Positions 50,901 to 60,254 of a stretch of DNA of 64,000 bases are shown here, piece by piece. The position numbers and the translations under genes are program-made. Source of the stretch: Oegoconia quadripuncta. Lineage: Eukaryota > Arthropoda > Insecta > Lepidoptera > Autostichidae. Location: positions 16,880,414 to 16,944,413 of the forward strand of contig OX438749.1 in assembly GCA_949316235.1 (NCBI GenBank). The letters are read 5' to 3'. Position 1 is the stretch's first letter, and each line of letters begins with the position of its first letter. The notes beneath the pieces are model-generated. The model saw only the letters and a program-made list of their open reading frames with translations. It was not told the origin of the DNA and did not search any database.

Positions 50901-53138
50901 TTATTGAGTGCAAGTACAATTTTATTTAAAATTTTACTACAACAACTGTGGTTGTTAAAGATAGATTGGGATGAGGAAATTCCTGCTGATATTAAACAGC
51001 AATGGACAAGCTTAGAAAGCGGATTTAAATATTTATTTAATATTAAAATACCTAGGCATGTCATGTGTGTAAAGCCTGTTAACGTTCAATTACATACTTT
51101 CTCAGATGCATCGACTAAAGCATTTGGCACATGTGTGTATGTTCGATCCACTGACAGCCAAGGCAATGTAAAGACCCAATTACTATGTGCTAAAACCAAG
51201 GTTGCACCGGTGAAGCCGACCACAATACCAAGATTGGAATTGTGTGCAGCGGTACTGGGTGCAAGCTTATGTTGCAAGGTCAGACAGGCATTGAGATATG
51301 AGGTACATGAATGTATATTTTGGTCAGACTCGAAAATTGTTCTATGTTGGCTCAAAATGTCACCTGGCAAGCTTAAAGTATATGTAGCAAATAGGATATC
51401 TACCATTAAAGATTTGGATAACACTTCTGTGTGGAGACATGTACCTTCAGCATCCAACCCAGCTGATCTAGCTTCAAGAGGGGTCCAATTGGACCAACTA
51501 CAAAACTTACCTCTTTGGTGGGAGGGTCCCCCATTTCTGAAAGAGAATAGAAATGAGTGGCCATCTAACTGCATTGCAGAAACCCCAGAGATGCCTGAAA
51601 TAAAAGTACACAATAGTCAATCAAAAGTAGAGTCAATTTTAGAATTCACAAGGTTTTCAAAATTATTAAAATTGAAGCGTACCTTTGCATATGTAACCAG
51701 ATTCATTTATAACTGCAGAAACAAAAATAGTAAAAAACATGGTAACCTGTCTGTAGATGAATTAAATTTAGCACTTACACAGTTAATAAAAATTGCACAA
51801 TGGCAAAGTTTTGAATCTGACATCTGTAAATTAGTAAAAAATGACAAACTCAGTTCTAATTCAGCCTTGTTACCACTAAATCCATATATGGATTCTGAAT
51901 CAGTATTGCGTGTAGGTGGTAGACTGGATAATTCAGATTATTCCTACTCTAAAAGGCATCCAATAATATTGGATTCTAAACATCATTTATGTAAAATATT
52001 ATTTGAATATGAACACTTAAGGTTAATGCACGCTGGACCTCAATTGCTACTTGCTAGTATTAGAGAAGAATATTGGCCTATTGGTGGTCGAGTTTTATCA
52101 AAAAGAGTCTATCAAAAATGTGTAAACTGTAGGAAGGTTAAGGGTGAGGTAGCTTCTCAAATTATGGGAAATTTACCAAAGGATAGAATAACCGCAGGCT
52201 TCCCATTTGAAGTTGTAGGTACGGATTATGCCGGCCCATTTTATATTGCAACAAAAAAGGGTCGTGGCTGTAAAATAATCAAAAGTTATTTATGTATATT
52301 TGTGTGTTTTAAAACTAAGGCAGTACATCTTGAACAAGTGAGTGATCTTACAACCGAAATGTTTATTTTAACTTTAAAACGTTTTATTGCTCGAAGAGGT
52401 AAACCCAGCATAATTTATAGTGACAATGGATCTAACTATGTAGGTGCTAGCAGGGAAATAGGTTCCTTTTTGAAGGACAATTGTAAATCGGTAGCAAACA
52501 ATATGGCTAATGAAGGTATTCGTTTTAAATTTTCGCCAGCATATTCACCCCACCACAATGGGTTACATGAGGCCGCAGTGAAATCAGCTAAGTATCACAT
52601 TAAACGCATTATGGGAAATACGCATCTCACTTTTGAAGAATTAAGTACTTTATTTGCTCAAATAGAAGCTATTTTAAATTCCCGCCCGTTGCTCCCATTA
52701 TCATCCGATCCAAACGATTTCTCCTGTCTCACTCCTGGGCACTTCCTAATTGGCAGGCCACTAACTGCTTTGCCATCACCGTCCTTGGAAAATACTAACG
52801 ATAACAAACTGCAAAGGCATTTCAGAATAGAAAAAATCAGACAACAGTTTTGGTCTCGATGGCAAAGAGATTATCTCGCAGAGATGCAGCAGCGTTCCAA
52901 GTGGCGCACGGAGAAGGAGAGTCCTCAACCCGGGCAGCTAGTCTTAATTAAAGAAGAAGGTGTTCCTCCATTGAAGTGGCACATGGGACGTATCCATCGG
53001 TTGATGCCAGGCTCAGATGGAAAGGCTAGAGTAGCTGAAATACAAACATCAAAGGGAATAATGATAAGAGCCTTTAATCGAATATGTCCGCTGCCAGTTT
53101 TGTCACCTGTATCAGCACAAGAAACCAAAACACAATGA
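47979..53138 (+). CDS. BEL gag-pol polyprotein
   Basis: 1719 residues in one frame, without stop. The N-terminal coiled coil and gag-like region are about 1-300, including 'LPTISLPSFDGTYEKWLEY' near 128, typical of BEL/Pao gag (DUF1759). Zinc knuckles: C344-x2-C (CPIC...H...C) and C377-x2-C-x4-H-x4-C (CINCLRSGHFAPQC). Aspartic protease: D469 in 'LLDCGSQSSF' (DCG instead of DTG/DSG). Reverse transcriptase: YVDD at 871-874. RNase H: D1043 in 'FSDAS', then 'RLELCAA' and 'FWSDSK'. Integrase: HHCC zinc-binding segment around 1345-1385, then D1416 (GTDYAGPF), D1482 (YSDNGSNY) and E1531 (LHEAAVK), a complete DDE triad. All enzyme motifs are present, so the element is potentially active. The polyprotein would be cut by its own protease. 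Confidence 0.97.
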   Translation: MEETDKIKTLKRKRGSIKARITLFKTFLSTFDKSESTSSRELKEIQIRISKMQSLYQEFEIVQGEIEESVDIMTEEIEERGLIEDQYFELLATAQELVDLHLKDISPNIARSNEPVEESVHSGEYNYNIKLPTISLPSFDGTYEKWLEYRDTFQSLIHENTSLTDITKFHYLRSSLHGSAALIIKALEFASKNYQTAWKMLCDRYDNKKQLINNHLSALLKFETMKKESAVTLHTLIDHITKHLTCLTNLGEPTDNWDTLIIFMFASKLDNTTTRKWEEYKNTLNTMPKLDMFLQFLRNCADILETFQANKMDNVDNHIKYVKKVDKPQNKSFVAAMHDYKPQCPICKEEHRIFQCKTFMDKTPEDRNSEVSKNKLCINCLRSGHFAPQCRLGPCKICNRKHNSLLHVQKTYRQMQQAQVNDQEKATSSISNPVALSSCMEGQVLLSTALVHIVKHQSNQVVTARALLDCGSQSSFITQRFIKKHNLHTQEAQSINISGINNIAFQCNQRCKLTIKSLTNNTFAQQVNCIVVPHITNDLPSKRVCDVNIPQNIKLADPTFILPSEIDMLLGSEIFWDIIETTKMCTGKGQPILQNSKLGWLVVGPVNGKIDNTDNVYCNFSRDIDAQLTKFWETEEIPTKSKYLSVEEQACETHFMENTTRLENGKFCVKLPLRTSPEVLGESYSICKRQLVGLEKRFLKQPAVYNMYKEFIDEYKELGHLTVIDIPDRGNYLPHHPVIRENAESTRLRVVFNASQVTNSGMSLNDILMVGPVVQDDLFSILIRFRQHRFVFTGDIEKMYRMIEVHNSQRKLQLILWREENNLDEPPQCLQLNTITYGTSSAPYLSTRCLVQLARECEDEEVGRALERDAYVDDILTGKEEEAELQHLYSTIKEVLGSAGFNLHKIRSNSPRLCSSDDTQKSFQLNQNFNTLGLKWQPMLDELSFSNPESKSNTSEVNKRVILSASSKIFDPLGLLSASTILFKILLQQLWLLKIDWDEEIPADIKQQWTSLESGFKYLFNIKIPRHVMCVKPVNVQLHTFSDASTKAFGTCVYVRSTDSQGNVKTQLLCAKTKVAPVKPTTIPRLELCAAVLGASLCCKVRQALRYEVHECIFWSDSKIVLCWLKMSPGKLKVYVANRISTIKDLDNTSVWRHVPSASNPADLASRGVQLDQLQNLPLWWEGPPFLKENRNEWPSNCIAETPEMPEIKVHNSQSKVESILEFTRFSKLLKLKRTFAYVTRFIYNCRNKNSKKHGNLSVDELNLALTQLIKIAQWQSFESDICKLVKNDKLSSNSALLPLNPYMDSESVLRVGGRLDNSDYSYSKRHPIILDSKHHLCKILFEYEHLRLMHAGPQLLLASIREEYWPIGGRVLSKRVYQKCVNCRKVKGEVASQIMGNLPKDRITAGFPFEVVGTDYAGPFYIATKKGRGCKIIKSYLCIFVCFKTKAVHLEQVSDLTTEMFILTLKRFIARRGKPSIIYSDNGSNYVGASREIGSFLKDNCKSVANNMANEGIRFKFSPAYSPHHNGLHEAAVKSAKYHIKRIMGNTHLTFEELSTLFAQIEAILNSRPLLPLSSDPNDFSCLTPGHFLIGRPLTALPSPSLENTNDNKLQRHFRIEKIRQQFWSRWQRDYLAEMQQRSKWRTEKESPQPGQLVLIKEEGVPPLKWHMGRIHRLMPGSDGKARVAEIQTSKGIMIRAFNRICPLPVLSPVSAQETKTQ

Positions 53139-53162
53139 CTGGTTCTTGAAAGACAAGCTTTC

Positions 53163-53170
53163 AAGAGGGG
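53163..53170 (+). promoter_or_regulatory. BEL polypurine tract
   Basis: 'aagagggg' lies 6 bp before the 3' LTR and is the only purine tract there. It would prime plus-strand DNA synthesis. Confidence 0.75.
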
Positions 53171-53176
53171 CCAGGT

Positions 53177-53433
53177 TGTTTACACATCATGGATGAGTGG
53201 AACGCAACGAAACGTGAAGAGAATCGCACGCGCATCGGAACGCACCTATTGTTATTTTTTTTAATTTTTGAGCTGTCAAAAATGAGCTCTCTTGCATCAT
53301 CCACCCAACGCGCAAGAACGTAGCGTATATTTCTTTTGTCTGCTCAATCAATGTAAATGTATAATTTCTCAAGAATTAAACCAAATAATAAGAAGAGAAA
53401 ACAAGTTTTTTTCCAAAACCAATATCCAAGACA
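53177..53433 (+). repeat. BEL 3' LTR
   Basis: Identical to the 5' LTR except for G at 53338. Followed by the target duplication 'ctaat' (53434-53438). Confidence 0.97.
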
Positions 53434-53438
53434 CTAAT

Positions 53439-53731
53439 CTTGTCCTTTTTTGAGTATTTTTACGTGATAATTGTCACTCTTTACAATTTTTAAGTTAAAG
53501 TTATCGCAACCCAATGTTTACATGACGGTGGCTTTTTTTTTTTTTTTTTTTTTTAGAATGAAGTTCACTGTTTGGGAAATGATTAATCGACTAGTGCAAC
53601 TAAAATATGGTGCTGCTAGTATCAATATAAATATAAATACAATGGCTCAGATCTAATAACGCCTGAATTTGCAAAGAGATGAAATATAAGTAATAATAAT
53701 AATAAAACGAGTAATTGAAAGAATATTGCCG
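53439..53731. other. Unassigned spacer with poly(T)
   Basis: Contains a T-run of about 23 at 53531-53553 and (AAT)n near 53690-53703. No gene recognised. Confidence 0.5.
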
Positions 53732-54735
53732 CTATACAAGCACGTCAGTAAATGCTGCAAGCTTAGCTTGCTGGCCCAGTAGATACCTTCGGAAGTGCAG
53801 TTTAACAGTTGACTTAGAAAGCGGACGTCTAAGGGGTGGTGGCAGGTTATTCCAACATTTACTAGCTTGATAGCGGAAACTGCCCTCGAAAGCTCGTGTA
53901 CTATAAAAAGGTGTGGATAGGATGAAACAGTTAGCTCTTGAATTGTAGCTTTGGTGAAATTTAGACCATTCTAATTTCTCATACAGATACTTGGGACGTT
54001 TAGTTTTAATAACATTGTGTAATAACCCAGCAAAGTGCAACTGATGTCTTGATGTATTAATGATGTATTGATGTATTAAGCAGGCCTATTTTAACCAACT
54101 GTGGTGTTAATGTGAGAACGTCTAGGTAATTTATATTCTGCAAGCATTCTGTACTCTTTGTATCACACATTTAGTCCTAGCTAGCAAAGACGGACTATAC
54201 TACGTCGCCGTAATTTAATTTTGAGAGGATCAAACATTCGCATAATTTAAGTCTTATTTCCTTACTAAGCAGATATCGTACTTTATTTAATATTTTAAGA
54301 CGAAAGAAACAACCTTTGGCGACATTAGTTATGTGTTCCTCGAATTGAAGCCTACTGTCCATAAGCACTCCCAAGTTTCGAGCCTGATGTACGCGCTCTA
54401 CGTCAGATCCCAGTATTGATAGAACCGGTCCATGCGTCAAAGTAGTCTCAATTTGCTTTTTGGAACCAAAAATCATAAATTTTGACTTACGAGGATTTAA
54501 TACCAAATCATTCGTGTGCGCCCAGGAAGCCACTCTATCGAGATCCAAGTTTAATTTCTCAATGCAGGGGGCTATATCATGGGGGTTCACAGAGTTGTAG
54601 ATCTGCACATCGTCAGCGTAAAGATGAAACTTACTGTTCTGAATATGACTCACAATATGTGCAGTATACAGTATGAACAGGAGAGGACCCGACCCCTGCG
54701 GTACTCCTCTATTAAGTACATAGGGCGGTCGTGTA
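53732..54735 (-). pseudogene. 5'-truncated CR1/Jockey-type LINE ORF2
   Basis: On the minus strand the frame starts with 'GVPQGSGPLLF' (two residues shorter than the usual GVPQGSVLGPLLF), then the RT catalytic 'YADDVQIY' (near 54617), 'WAHTNDLVLNPRKSKFMIFG' and 'NLGVLMD', up to a stop at 54195. After a break, the C-terminal part 53732-54040 continues with 'GSFRYQASKCWNNLPPPLRR' and 'FRRYLL'. The RT palm before motif B and the endonuclease are absent. This is a different family from the intact element at 42103-46850. Confidence 0.85.
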
Positions 54736-55340
54736 AATAAATAAAGTTAAGGATACATAGTAGTACTAATAAATATAAATAATATTCGTTAATTATAAAA
54801 TAAGTATTTATGTACGAGTATGTAAAATTGTTATAATTATAAAATAATGATATAATATTATATCTGGGTATATTATAATGATATAATACACACTGGTTCC
54901 TATATAGGAACCAGTGTATATTTAATTGGTGATTGACTTTCGTGCTGCGACACTTACAAATAAAAGAAAATAATAACAAATCGTCTGGAGACAGACCAAA
55001 CCCAAAACTGCTATAAGTAGTTAAGAGTGACTTTTTTCATTGGGAAACCAGTGTTTCCCTCTTCAGTGATGTGCCACACTGATGACAAATTTGTGATACA
55101 CACGCTCTTTTTGTATTTTATGTTTCTTTATTTCTATTTCTATCAATCTCAATCTATCAATGACATAAAGCAATAACAAAAATGGTACACATTTAGGACC
55201 TAACAAACTCTAACAAAATTAACCCGATAAACTTTGGCAATTGCACGTACATGACAATAAAATAATATATTCATTAAAAAAAGTAGCCTTAAAAATTTTC
55301 ACTCCTAGTAAAAAAAATCAATGTAAGCGCATAATATGAA
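54736..55340. other. Unassigned AT-rich sequence
   Basis: Contains the palindrome at 54890-54917 and otherwise nothing recognised. A coding-like start (TTTCATTGGGAAACC) near 55035 has no open frame. Confidence 0.45.
54890..54917. repeat. Perfect 28-bp palindrome
   Basis: 'acactggttcctatataggaaccagtgt' read as two 14-bp halves: 'acactggttcctat' and its exact reverse complement, with no spacer. It is embedded in ATAAT-rich DNA. Confidence 0.95.
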
Positions 55341-55416
55341 AATACAAATTAACAGACTTCATTTCGATTGTACCTTATTTTATCAATGAGAAAAAATAGG
55401 CAATGTTCATATGGAA

Positions 55417-55550
55417 GACGCCAAAAGGGGTGGCGGGTGGCGGCGGGGCACAGGGCGCAACCAATCACAGCAAGTTGCGGCGGCGCCGGGGCAAGCGGCG
55501 GCGCCGGGGCAAGCGACGGCGGCGAGCGGCGAGGGTCGCCTTTCGGCGTC
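55417..55550. repeat. GC-rich patch bounded by inverted repeat
   Basis: A strongly GC-rich, CpG-rich segment in AT-rich surroundings. It is bounded by 'gacgccaaaagg' (55417-55428) and 'cctttcggcgtc' (55539-55550), complementary with one mismatch. Inside, 'ggcggcgccggggcaagc' occurs twice in tandem (about 55478-55515). Overlapping ORFs on both strands reflect the base composition. It could be a small DNA element, a CpG-rich promoter or a repeat. Nothing decides. Confidence 0.6.
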
Positions 55551-55834
55551 CTCAAAGTGTTTGTGTGTTGGGCAAAGTACATAGAGCGCGCGGCCACTTA
55601 ACTATATATCGTCCAAGCGGATGAGCAGGACAAATACTATCTCACGCGATATAAACATTTATGTGTGAGTGCAGGGATGTGATAGCTATAACAACCGCAG
55701 TTCTCTAAAGTGACCCTCTTGGCTGGACTAACGTTTTAGAGATGTACCAGCGTACATCTTGTAATGGCCTTACCAACAACTCACAAAATTATCTTTTGTA
55801 ACTACATTTAAATTATCTTATCTCATCTCATCTC
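55551..55834. other. Spacer before satellite
   Basis: Ends in 'atcttatctcatctcatctc' (a short TCTCA repeat) that grades into the 11-bp array. Nothing else recognised. Confidence 0.5.
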
Positions 55835-57812
55835 AAACTCGAACTCGACTCGAACTCGACTCGAACTCGACTCGAACTCGACTCGAACTCGACTCGAACT
55901 CGACTCGAACTCGACTCGAACTCGACTCGAACTCGACTCGAACTCGACTCGAACTCGACTCGAACTCGACTCGAACTCGAGTCTAACTCGACTCGGACTC
56001 GAACTCGACTCTTACTCGACTTGTACTCTACTCGAACTCGACTCGAACTCGACTCGAACTCGACTCGAACTCACCTCGAACTCGACCCAAGCACGACTCG
56101 AACTCGACTCGAACTCGGCACGAACTCGACTCGAACTCGACTCGAACTCGACCGAACTCTACTCGAACTCTACTCAATCTCGCCGCGAACTCGACTCGAA
56201 CACGACTCGATTCGACTTGTACTCGAGTCGAACTCGACTCCAACTCGACTCGAACTCGACTTGAGCTTGACTCGAATCCGACTTGCACTCGGCTCGAGCT
56301 CGACTCGAACTCACCTCGAACTCGACTTGAACTCGACTATCTCACCTCGAACTCGACACGAACTCGACTCGAACTCGACTCGATCTCGACTCTAACTGGA
56401 CACGATCTCGACTCTAACTGGACACGATCTCGACTCGAACTCGACTCGAACTCGACTCGATCTGACTCGAACTCGACTCGAACTCGGCTCAAACTCGACT
56501 CGAACTCGTCTCGAACTCACCTCGAACCCGACTCGAACTCGACTAGAACTCGTCTCGAACTCGATTAGAACTCGATACGAACTCGACTCGAACACGACTC
56601 GAAGTCAACTCGAACTCAACACGACCACGACTCGAACTCGACTCCAACTCGACTCGAACTCGACTCGAACTCGTCCCGAACTCGACGCGAACTCGGCTCG
56701 AACTCGACTCGAACTCGACTCGAACTCGACTCGAACTCGACTCGAACTCGTCCCGAACTCGACGCGAACTCGACTCGAACTCGACTCGAACTCGACTCGA
56801 ACTCGCCTCGAACTCGACTTGAACTCGGCTCGAACTCGACTCGAACTCGACTAGAACTCGTCTCGAACTCGACTCGAACTCGACTCGAACTCGACTCGAA
56901 CTCGACTCGAACTCGACTCGAACTCCACTCGAACTCGTCTCGAACTCGACTTGAACTCGACTCGAACTCGAGTCGAACTCGACTCGAACTCGACTCGAAC
57001 TCGACTCGAACTCGGCTCGAACTCGACTCGAACTCGACTCGAACTCGACTCGAACTCGAACTCGACTCGGTCTCGACTCGAACTCGACTCGAACTCGACT
57101 TGTTCTCGTCTTGAACTCACCTCGAACTCGACTCGAACTCGTTTCGAACTCGTCTCGATCTCGACTTGAACTTGACACGAACTCGCCTCGAACTCGACTC
57201 GAACTCGACTCGAACTCGACTCGAACACGGCTCGAACTCGACTCGAACTCGACACGTACTCGACTCGAACTCGACTCGAACTCGACTCGAACGCGACTCG
57301 TTCTCGTCTCGAACTCACCTCGAACTCGATTCGAACCGTCTCGAACTCGACTCCAACTCGACTCGAACTCGACTCGATCTCGTCTCGAACTCGACTTGAA
57401 CTCGACTCGAACTCGACTCGAACTCGACTCGAACTCGAATCGAACTCGACTCGAACTCGACTCGAACTCGACTCGAACTCGACTCGAACTCGACTCGAAC
57501 CCGACTCGAACTCGACTCGAACTCGACTCGAACTCGACTCGAACTCGACTCGAACTCGACTCGAACTCGACTCGAACTCGAATCGAACTCGACTCGAACT
57601 CAACTCGAACTCGACTCGGACTCGACTCGAACTCGACTCGTTCTCGTCTCGAACTCACCTCGAACTCGACTCGAACTCGTCTCGAACTCGTCTCGAACTC
57701 GACTTGAACTCGTCTCGAACTCACCTCGAACTCGACGCGAACACGACTCGAATTCGACTTTTACTCGACGCGAACTCGACTCGAACTCACCTCGAACTCG
57801 ACACGATCACGA
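55835..57812. repeat. 11-bp satellite array, about 180 units
   Basis: Tandem array of 'ctcgaactcga', about 2 kb, pure at the left edge (55835-55975) and variably mutated further on. Variant blocks recur at multiples of 11 bp: a 22-bp doublet near 56391, a 77-bp spacing (56671 and 56748, 'tcgtcccgaactcgacgcg') and a 198-bp spacing (57103 and 57301, 'ttctcgtct'). Three units make 33 bp and contain no stop in any frame, so long ORFs arise on both strands (STRTRLELDSN on plus, SSSRVRVEFES on minus). These are not treated as genes. Confidence 0.95.
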
Positions 57813-58090
57813 CAACATCACTCGTTTCGTTGTTTCAACCAAGCTGTTCAATACAGCAAGGGATTCAACACATCACTTTCGTCACGTCAGAGAATCAGGA
57901 AAATTTTCCCATGATAGAGAAAGAAGAAAAGAAGGGTGCAGCAAGCCCATTTCTTGACCTGTGTCCAGTGTGTGTGTATCTGTACACATAGCTTTAGTAT
58001 GCTATTCGTATTGCTTTTGATGGAATGACTTGCCCTAGGTATTCGCCATATTGGCTAGGCGGGATGCGATTGCAATTATTTTGGGAGCTT
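57813..58090. other. Unassigned spacer
   Basis: Nothing recognised. The ORF that runs out of the satellite to 57991 has no domain. Confidence 0.5.
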
Positions 58091-58331
58091 TTTTTTTATG
58101 CACAACTGATTGGTACTTGACCTCAATCACACCCGATGATGAGGTCGAAGGTGGAAGCGTACTGACCCGGAAACTCCAACACATTTGGGAGACTGGCTAT
58201 CTTATCTCTGACAACCGGAACACAACAATGCTACCAAACCGAGTACTTAAACATGAACCCAGCTGGGGATCGAAACTACGACCTCCGAATCGTAAACCCA
58301 ATGTTGTTTACATTGAGCCACGGAGGCGGTT
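58091..58331 (-). mobile_element. SINE-A with central deletion
   Basis: Tail 'tttttttatgcacaactgat' to head 'cattgagccacggaggcggt'. About 85 bp of the body ('ttaacattgctgcttggcgg' and following) are deleted between 'acaacaatgct' and 'accaaaccgagtac'. The tail has also lost 'gttaagtga'. Confidence 0.92.
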
Positions 58332-58562
58332 GAAGCTCCGCCTAGGCCAATGATATTAGCTAATTTGAGAGCTATTGTATTAATTCGTTTTTAGGTCTAA
58401 AAATTGCAACGCAACTCCATTATATTATATACTCCATATTCTATGCAAAATGAAAATACAGGTCTCCGATAGTCAAATCTCTAGTGTTAGATGAACGGGA
58501 GTAACAATGACAAGTTCGATCTATCGAACTTGTCTACTTGCCAAAAACTTTTGGAAGATATA
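58332..58562. other. Unassigned spacer
   Basis: Nothing recognised. 'caagttcgatctatcgaact' near 58511 is a small inverted repeat. Confidence 0.45.
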
Positions 58563-58999
58563 TTGGGTCTTTACCTATGAAATTGGAGTTTTTTTCTTCG
58601 TTAATCATATGTACCAATTCCTGCGATTTTCAAAGCTATACCCAAATTTGTTTATTTGGAAAATGGAATATTATATCACATAATAAAAAAATTTGAACAG
58701 AGCTCTTTTCATGTGTTTCCCATAATCATTTCTTAGATTCGCTGAAACTTTTATAAAGCGGTTACTTTTAAAAATTAACGCTGCCTATACTTAACTTAAC
58801 ATGGTCGTTACTCCACCGACAAGAGCATAGCTCTTAAATTGAAGAAGATACTTAACTTAATGTTATCCGATAATACACACAAAGTTTAGCTAAATTTGGA
58901 ATGGCCGTTCCCAAAAAAAAATCAAAAATTTTTGTATGGAGAAAACAGTCTTAATGAAATTCTTCATACAAAACGCCAATTTCATAGGTAAGGACCTAA
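58563..58999. mobile_element. Deleted mariner (MITE-like)
   Basis: Bounded by inverted repeats of about 24 bp: left 'ttgggtctttacctatgaaa', right 'tttcataggtaaggacctaa', with two mismatches, and TA on each side (58561-58562 and 59000-59001). The same terminal repeat ends the dead mariner at 25803. The interior is non-coding, so this is a cross-mobilised or internally deleted derivative. A 48-bp LINE-G scrap is inserted in it. Confidence 0.87.
58800..58847 (+). mobile_element. 48-bp LINE-G 3' end with 13-bp target duplication
   Basis: 'catggtcgttactccaccga' to 'aaattgaagaag'. It is flanked by the perfect direct repeat 'atacttaacttaa' at 58787-58799 and 58848-58860. This is a clear, extremely 5'-truncated LINE insertion. 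Confidence 0.93.
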
Positions 59000-59929
59000 T
59001 ATTTAGCAAGGACAGGAAGACGTGACAGGGACAGACTTGGAATCAAGGGGAGCAGGGCAATGGATGCTATTGCGTCGCCCGGATACGACCGAACTGCTTT
59101 CCAATTGAAATCATCACTGATCGTAAAATGCAAAATACATAAGCAGGAGGTTTAGCGACATGTTAGGTCAGACTATGGCTATGTGACCACGTTACTTTTT
59201 TTAATTATAAAAACTATGATAGGTATATTCGTTGTCATCATCATCTCAATCCAATTATAGTCCAATAACTGAACTTAGGCTTCCCTTAGGTGTGTTGTTC
59301 TGTAGATACAATCGCGTTCAAGAGTACAGTCGTAGCCTCAACTCAAACGATTCAGATTCTTTCGAAAAATTTGTATTTAGGTATCGAGTAACAGTCTTGT
59401 GTAGTACGGTCTGCTGGACAAAAATTTAAGGTATCTTTAGAAATTCTAATTCGAAAAAGTTATCGCTTTAACTATAACTGCATAAATAAATAAATATTCT
59501 TTAAGTTTTTTTTATTTAAATGTCAATAAATTTCTCAAATAAATAATAATAAAAATTCAATCACAGGTAAAAAATTCCATCTAGCGCATCTCCTCGAGGC
59601 GGCATTGTGCCCAACAGGCAAGCGACGTTCCCGCGCTGAATAGCGAGACTTATTCTCTGAGCTAGGAAGCCGCCCGCTCTGTGGTCACCAGAAACCTCGA
59701 TGAGACGCGCCGACAGGTCTTGGACCAGGAATAAATAAATGAACTGCAATAAAATTCTGAACGCAACTGGAAACTGCCAGATAAATGTTACTCAATTCAT
59801 ATATCTAAAAATTAATTAAAAATTAATAAAAGCCCCGATTAAAACTGTGTTAAAAGCTAAATATCTTCGAAACAGCTTAACCGATTGTATTAATATACAT
59901 ATAAAAATACAATGGTTATAGACAGGACC
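59000..59929. other. Unassigned intergenic sequence
   Basis: The segment at 59560-59760 is less AT-rich and reads partly as protein-like sequence in broken frames. Not recognised. Confidence 0.4.
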
Positions 59930-60235
59930 TAAGATAATGCTTTTTCAAATGGGATTTAAAGATAGGCAACGATTAGCTCCCACGCGTGGGAAGTGAGTTC
60001 CACAGGCTGACTGCATGAACAGAGTCTTACGTAAGTATTGACGATTTAAAATTTGGCCTTTAAAATACCGAACAAAATACACACTTCTTCATTAAGCCAA
60101 TAATAACTATTGCCGAATGGACTACCTCCATGACAGCTCTGAACGCGGATCGTGCCCTAATGAGAAAATATGGCCGTCAAGACTTGCTTTGGAAAGTGAA
60201 ACCCGATCAGACAGAACAGTTAATATTCTCTTTAT
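59930..60235 (-). pseudogene. LINE ORF2 C-terminal fragment (CR1/Jockey type)
   Basis: The minus strand reads 'SVHAVSLWNSLPTRGS', a stop, then 'SLPIFKSHLKKHYLRSCL' and a terminal stop (about 59930-60030). The WNSLP...FKxxLKxH signature marks the end of CR1/Jockey-type ORF2. The upstream part to 60235 is out of frame. Confidence 0.7.
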
Positions 60236-60254
60236 AATTTAGGTAGGTATAAAT

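Larger units (their letters stand above)
47318..53433 (+). mobile_element. BEL/Pao LTR retrotransposon, complete
   Basis: A 6116-bp element: two 257-bp LTRs with TG...CA ends, a 5-bp target duplication 'ctaat' (47313-47317 and 53434-53438), a primer-binding site, one gag-pol frame and a polypurine tract. The LTRs differ at a single base (A47479 against G53338), so insertion is recent. There is no envelope-like ORF. Domain order gag-PR-RT-RNaseH-INT and a single frame fit BEL/Pao. Confidence 0.97.

Noticed and set aside
55411..55426. ATGGAAGACGCCAAAA, identical to the start of the firefly luciferase reporter gene
   Set aside because: The match stops after 16 bases. What follows is GC-rich and unrelated, so it is most likely coincidence and not vector contamination.
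56543..57724. 393-codon minus-strand ORF and similar ORFs at 56851-57603 and 57111-57707
   Set aside because: They are translations of the 11-bp satellite. The unit lacks stops in all six frames, and the predicted peptides are 11-residue repeats on both strands over the same DNA.
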